The notes beneath the pieces are model-generated. The model made no database searches. It was not told where the DNA came from and saw only the letters and a program-made list of their open reading frames with translations. 8,210 nucleotides of DNA from contig JAPLEC010000236.1 of NCBI GenBank assembly GCA_026391515.1, positions 1 to 8,210 of the forward strand. The letters run 5' to 3'. Origin of the DNA: Bacteroidia bacterium. GTDB lineage: Bacteria; Bacteroidota; Bacteroidia; Bacteroidales; VadinHA17. Shown here in pieces: positions 5,261 to 8,210 of this stretch. Within the stretch, counting starts at the first letter, position 1; every line of letters starts with the position of its first letter. A program made the position numbers and the translations under genes.

Positions 5261-6148
5261 TCAATTTTTCTTCATTTTACCAATAAAACCGATTATAAGA
5301 ATTACAAGACCGGCAATGATGACGATTATACCAGTCCCGATAAGAATATAACCGGCGTAAGGATAAGAAAACCAATCACTTTCTACTATTCCAAGCAGTA
5401 TAAATCCTGCTCCCGAACCCATTACTAAAGAACCGGCTTGTACAGGACTTTTTGGCTTCCGAAATGCAGATTCTTTTATAACTTCCTGTTTATCAGGCCG
5501 CTCAAAATTTTCAGGTCTCTCTCCTTTGCAGTTCCAGCAAACAGATGATTCAATATTTACAAGCTGATTACAAAACGGGCATTTCCAGTATTTCTTCTTC
5601 TCAGCTTCAATTTCTGCTTCACTTAGGTTAACATTACTGGTAAAGAAATCTTTAATATAATCAATTCTATCACCGGTTTCTATCTCTTCATCAGTTCTGG
5701 TCCCTAACATTGCCTTCTTGTAATATTCATTAAAATGATACTCTGAAATAAGTTCACGCTCTTTTGCAGTCATTAGTATTGCATGATAAACATCCATAAC
5801 TATTTCAGAAGGATTTTCGATGAAATCAAAAATTTCATCATCGGTATATCTTGAAACAAATCCTGAGAAAGCGTTATTACTTTCCCACCTTGTCGCTTTT
5901 ATATGCTTTGAATGAGCCAAAAAATTGGCCATCATTTGTTTCGACAACAGCTCTTTAAGACCGTACGATATCAGACCCTGATCGACAGATACAATAAGTG
6001 CAGCTTCAACTGTCTCGGGCTGGTAGCTTATATATCTTGTAATGATTTTTAATAATTCGGAACCAGATTTTTCTCTAAGCTTCTCCGTGAAGGATCTTAC
6101 AGAATCCGGATTGAGACTTATGTGGTCGGTATTTATATCCTCTGTCAT
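5261..6148 (-). CDS. Zinc-ribbon protein with two C-terminal membrane helices, function unknown
   Basis: A 295-residue protein with an unusual order of parts. Residues 1-185 are charged and mainly helical (for example SFTEKLREKSGSELLKIITR and the YTDDEIFDFIENP segment), with no family I recognise. Next comes a four-cysteine zinc ribbon, CPFC (190-193) and CWNC (204-207), followed by GERPENFERP, then a short polar linker. Two hydrophobic helices (about 238-256 and 265-289) close the protein, ending in a basic KMKKN tail, so the N-terminal domain and ribbon probably lie in the cytoplasm, anchored by the C-terminal hairpin. There is no signal peptide. The start is an ATG with an A-rich leader (ATATAAAA); 43 nt separate it from the upstream serine hydrolase gene, and no consensus -7 box was found there. 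The small helical protein follows 24 nt downstream. Ribbons of this type often mediate protein contacts; no catalytic motif is visible. Confidence 0.8.
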   Translation of the reverse strand: MTEDINTDHISLNPDSVRSFTEKLREKSGSELLKIITRYISYQPETVEAALIVSVDQGLISYGLKELLSKQMMANFLAHSKHIKATRWESNNAFSGFVSRYTDDEIFDFIENPSEIVMDVYHAILMTAKERELISEYHFNEYYKKAMLGTRTDEEIETGDRIDYIKDFFTSNVNLSEAEIEAEKKKYWKCPFCNQLVNIESSVCWNCKGERPENFERPDKQEVIKESAFRKPKSPVQAGSLVMGSGAGFILLGIVESDWFSYPYAGYILIGTGIIVIIAGLVILIIGFIGKMKKN

Positions 6149-6191
6149 TTTTATATCGCTAAAGATTGAAATGCTAAGTTATAAAAAGATG

Positions 6192-7649
6192 TTATTCAAT
6201 TTTCTTTGCAAGATTTCCATAAACCGTTAATCCTGAAACTTTACCTGAATGATTGGTGACGAATCTGAGTTCAGCTTTGTACTCTTTTACAAAAAAATCC
6301 GTATCAGAAGTAAAATAGATATTCCAGTCCATATTTCCGAAAGCATTTACTATCAATCCTTTATCGCTTTTTTTTATAGTAGCAATTGTCCCTCCGCCGA
6401 GGTCATATTTCCCGACATAAGAATTCAGGATTGTATCCGGAACCTTAATTACATTTTTTATTACAGGCTGGTAATAATCTTTCCACTTATAGACGATAGC
6501 GACACTATTGACAATTTCTTCAAGAATTGACCCGTTGTCGGAATTAGTCATAATTACAACACCATTTCCATCGTCAAGACATGCAGTGGTCTGGCAGCTG
6601 AAACCAGCATTACCTCCATTATGCATGAAATATTTTACAGATCCTCTCTGACTCACAAAAACACCAAGTGCAGCATCCTGAATTACTGGTGTCAGTCTCA
6701 ATTTTGTCATTTCAGGTGTAAGAACTTTTTGTGACTTCCCCTGAAACGATAATTGTGTCTCTATGATATATTTGCAAAGATCAACTGGATTTGTCCATAA
6801 ACCGGCCGCCGCCTTTTCAGGATATATGTGGTACTTACCTTTGACTTCGTCGCCATTTGTAAGATAACCTGTTGCCAAAAGCTTCTTCTTATTTTCTTTT
6901 GGAGGCTGTGTGAAGAAGCTGCTGTTCATTCCTAAAGGATTAAGAACATTTTTCTGCATGTAGCTGTCGTAAGACTGGTTTGTTATATCTTCAACAATTC
7001 GTTGTGAGATCGTTACACCTCCACCGGAATACTCAACTTTACTACCTGACTCAATTATTGATCTGATTGCCTGCGTATTGGCAGGTTTTTCCCCGTCAAG
7101 AATCTGCTGCAGTGTCGGAATGGAATCATTTCTTGAATAACCCGGGAAGCCATGAATATTTAGTCCGGCAGTATGGCTTAAGAGATTTGCAATTGTTATT
7201 TTTTTATTATTTGATTTTTCATCGTATGGAAATTTCCATGACTTCAGAACATTATTAATATCGGAATTCAAATCAAGCTTTTTATCCTGGACAAGCTTTA
7301 AAACGCCGACTCCGTTTAAAGATTTACTTATTGAGGCAGCCTGAAAAAGTGTTTTTTCAGTGACCAGTCGGTTCTCTGAAATATCGGCCCATCCGTAACC
7401 TTTAGCCCATTCAATCTTATAATCGTGAACAACAGCAATGCTCACCCCCTTGATGTTATAAAATGCCATCCTCTCAGCTAGAGTCCATCTGCGTTCACGC
7501 CTTATCTGCACCCATCCTGCCAGATTATTCTCTACCCGGCTTATCCGATCTGAAACTTCCGTAGAATACTTCGTTTTTTCACCGCAACCGGCTACTGCAA
7601 CAAATATTATAAAAAGCAGGAATAACTTTACACGTGAGAAATCATTCAT
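6192..7649 (-). CDS. Serine beta-lactamase-like hydrolase, lipoprotein, with C-terminal beta domain
   Basis: A 485-residue lipoprotein of the class C beta-lactamase / D-Ala-D-Ala carboxypeptidase fold (Beta-lactamase family PF00144). The lipobox AVAGC puts the lipidated Cys at residue 22; no acidic export signal follows. Catalytic motifs are S106-I-S-K109 (nucleophile and general base), Y207-S-G in place of the Y-x-N of true beta-lactamases, and H343-N-G taking the K-T-G position, as in esterases and peptidases of this family. Other family marks are LLSHTAGL (156-163) and NPLGMNSSFF (237-246). Residues 405-485 (SYVGKYDLGGG onward) form a separate beta-rich domain like the DUF3471-type lid domains found after such enzymes. 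The substrate cannot be read from sequence; an envelope peptidase or esterase is likelier than antibiotic resistance. It starts 1 nt after the stop of the upstream lipoprotein gene, so the two are translationally close or coupled. Confidence 0.9.
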   Translation of the reverse strand: MNDFSRVKLFLLFIIFVAVAGCGEKTKYSTEVSDRISRVENNLAGWVQIRRERRWTLAERMAFYNIKGVSIAVVHDYKIEWAKGYGWADISENRLVTEKTLFQAASISKSLNGVGVLKLVQDKKLDLNSDINNVLKSWKFPYDEKSNNKKITIANLLSHTAGLNIHGFPGYSRNDSIPTLQQILDGEKPANTQAIRSIIESGSKVEYSGGGVTISQRIVEDITNQSYDSYMQKNVLNPLGMNSSFFTQPPKENKKKLLATGYLTNGDEVKGKYHIYPEKAAAGLWTNPVDLCKYIIETQLSFQGKSQKVLTPEMTKLRLTPVIQDAALGVFVSQRGSVKYFMHNGGNAGFSCQTTACLDDGNGVVIMTNSDNGSILEEIVNSVAIVYKWKDYYQPVIKNVIKVPDTILNSYVGKYDLGGGTIATIKKSDKGLIVNAFGNMDWNIYFTSDTDFFVKEYKAELRFVTNHSGKVSGLTVYGNLAKKIE

Positions 7650-7650
7650 T

Positions 7651-8178
7651 TTAGTATAATTTAATTCTTACTCTTCTGAAACTGGCCCTGTCGAAAAAAT
7701 CACCCATTAAAATTTCACCTCTGACCTTGAGAAAGGGTCTTGTCACATCAAATGGAAGATCAAAAGCAAAGAAAGTCGAATCAGATGTACCGGCCGGAGT
7801 AATATATTTTTCTTTTAATCCAAAATGATTTGATTTTTCGAAGAACTGCTGCACATCACTGATGTTATCATAAATATTGCCTCTTTCATCAATTATATAT
7901 GCAGTTGAGTTATCCCATTTATGTCCAACTCGCTTTGCCCTGTTTTCAACCTTAAAATTTACCAAATAAAAAACTCCCCTGGCAAACAAAGTATCATTAC
8001 CGTTTTTCAGGAATCTGGTAACAATATAATTTGAAACTGAATATTCAAAATCATCATGATGAATGTTCTGCCTTACTCCGATAACGTATTCGGTTCTGTT
8101 TGAATTACACGATGTTAACATGAGCAGGAGTAAAAACGGAAATACTTTTTTCATAACCTTCTTCATCTCATCAGCCAT
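7651..8178 (-). CDS. Lipoprotein with DUF4352-like Ig-type domain
   Basis: Up to 175 residues. A basic N-terminus (MKKVMKKV) and hydrophobic core lead to the lipobox LTSC, followed by NSNRTEY. The mature part is predicted all-beta and follows the layout of DUF4352/telokin-like lipoproteins: an early FEYSVSNYIVTRF strand, a VFYLVNFKVENRA strand with the typical V-x-N, an AYIIDERGNIYD strand, PAGTSDSTFFAFDLP and a final VRIKLY. Such domains are usually protein-binding modules of unknown role. The start is ambiguous: the ATG at 8178 follows an in-frame TAA, but ATGs at 8166 and 8154 give more ordinary signal peptides, and AGAAGG stands just before the last of these. The stop is 1 nt from the serine hydrolase start, suggesting a working pair, perhaps as a partner or binding subunit. 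The promoter, if present, is beyond the window or in the last 32 nt; none is recognisable there. Confidence 0.8.
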   Translation of the reverse strand: MADEMKKVMKKVFPFLLLLMLTSCNSNRTEYVIGVRQNIHHDDFEYSVSNYIVTRFLKNGNDTLFARGVFYLVNFKVENRAKRVGHKWDNSTAYIIDERGNIYDNISDVQQFFEKSNHFGLKEKYITPAGTSDSTFFAFDLPFDVTRPFLKVRGEILMGDFFDRASFRRVRIKLY

Positions 8179-8210
8179 TTAAATGCATTCTCTTTAAGTT
8201 TGTTGTATGG

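Noticed and set aside
6192..7649. Beta-lactam resistance gene
   Set aside because: YSG and HNG replace the YxN and KTG motifs and a C-terminal extra domain is present; this fits esterase/peptidase relatives better.

Overview
The window reads as chromosomal DNA of a member of the Bacteroidota (Bacteroidales-like, moderately AT-rich). Supporting signs are: starts preceded by A/T-rich leaders rather than clear Shine-Dalgarno sites; one exact Bacteroidota-type promoter (TTTG, 18 nt, TAACTTTG) at 3976-4005; many lipoproteins with Bacteroidota-style lipoboxes; and a GH8 exo-oligoxylanase of the kind found in plant-fibre degraders. I see no RNA gene, insertion sequence, CRISPR array or phage gene.

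Layout, left to right. The + strand block (2-2943) holds the tail of an RraA-like gene, a stand-alone ATP-pyrophosphatase of the GMP synthase family without a glutaminase domain, a lipoprotein GH8 enzyme close to reducing-end xylose-releasing exo-oligoxylanase, and a small DUF2784-like membrane protein 13 nt behind it. A - strand gene (2970-3941) encodes a secreted protein built from three PGTY-type repeats. It is divergent from a + strand gene (4150-4746) for an exported, extremely methionine-rich protein with two LTxxQ motifs (Spy/CpxP-like). The right half (4817-8178) is all - strand and forms two probable operons: a lipoprotein plus a serine beta-lactamase-like lipoprotein (1 nt apart), then a zinc-ribbon membrane protein plus a small helical protein (DUF6483-like, 24 nt apart).

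Most of the products (five of nine complete genes) are exported or lipid-anchored, so the region serves mainly the cell envelope. The GH8 enzyme would trim short xylo-oligosaccharides in the periplasm. The Met-rich protein may bind Cu(I) or act as an envelope chaperone. The serine hydrolase probably cuts an ester or amide bond in the envelope. The genes do not form one recognisable pathway. The items that most deserve a second look are the divergent GMP synthase-like enzyme, the Met-rich LTxxQ protein, the unexplained zinc-ribbon/helical gene pair, and an AAAGTC micro-repeat that occurs in one spacer and again inside the end of a coding sequence.
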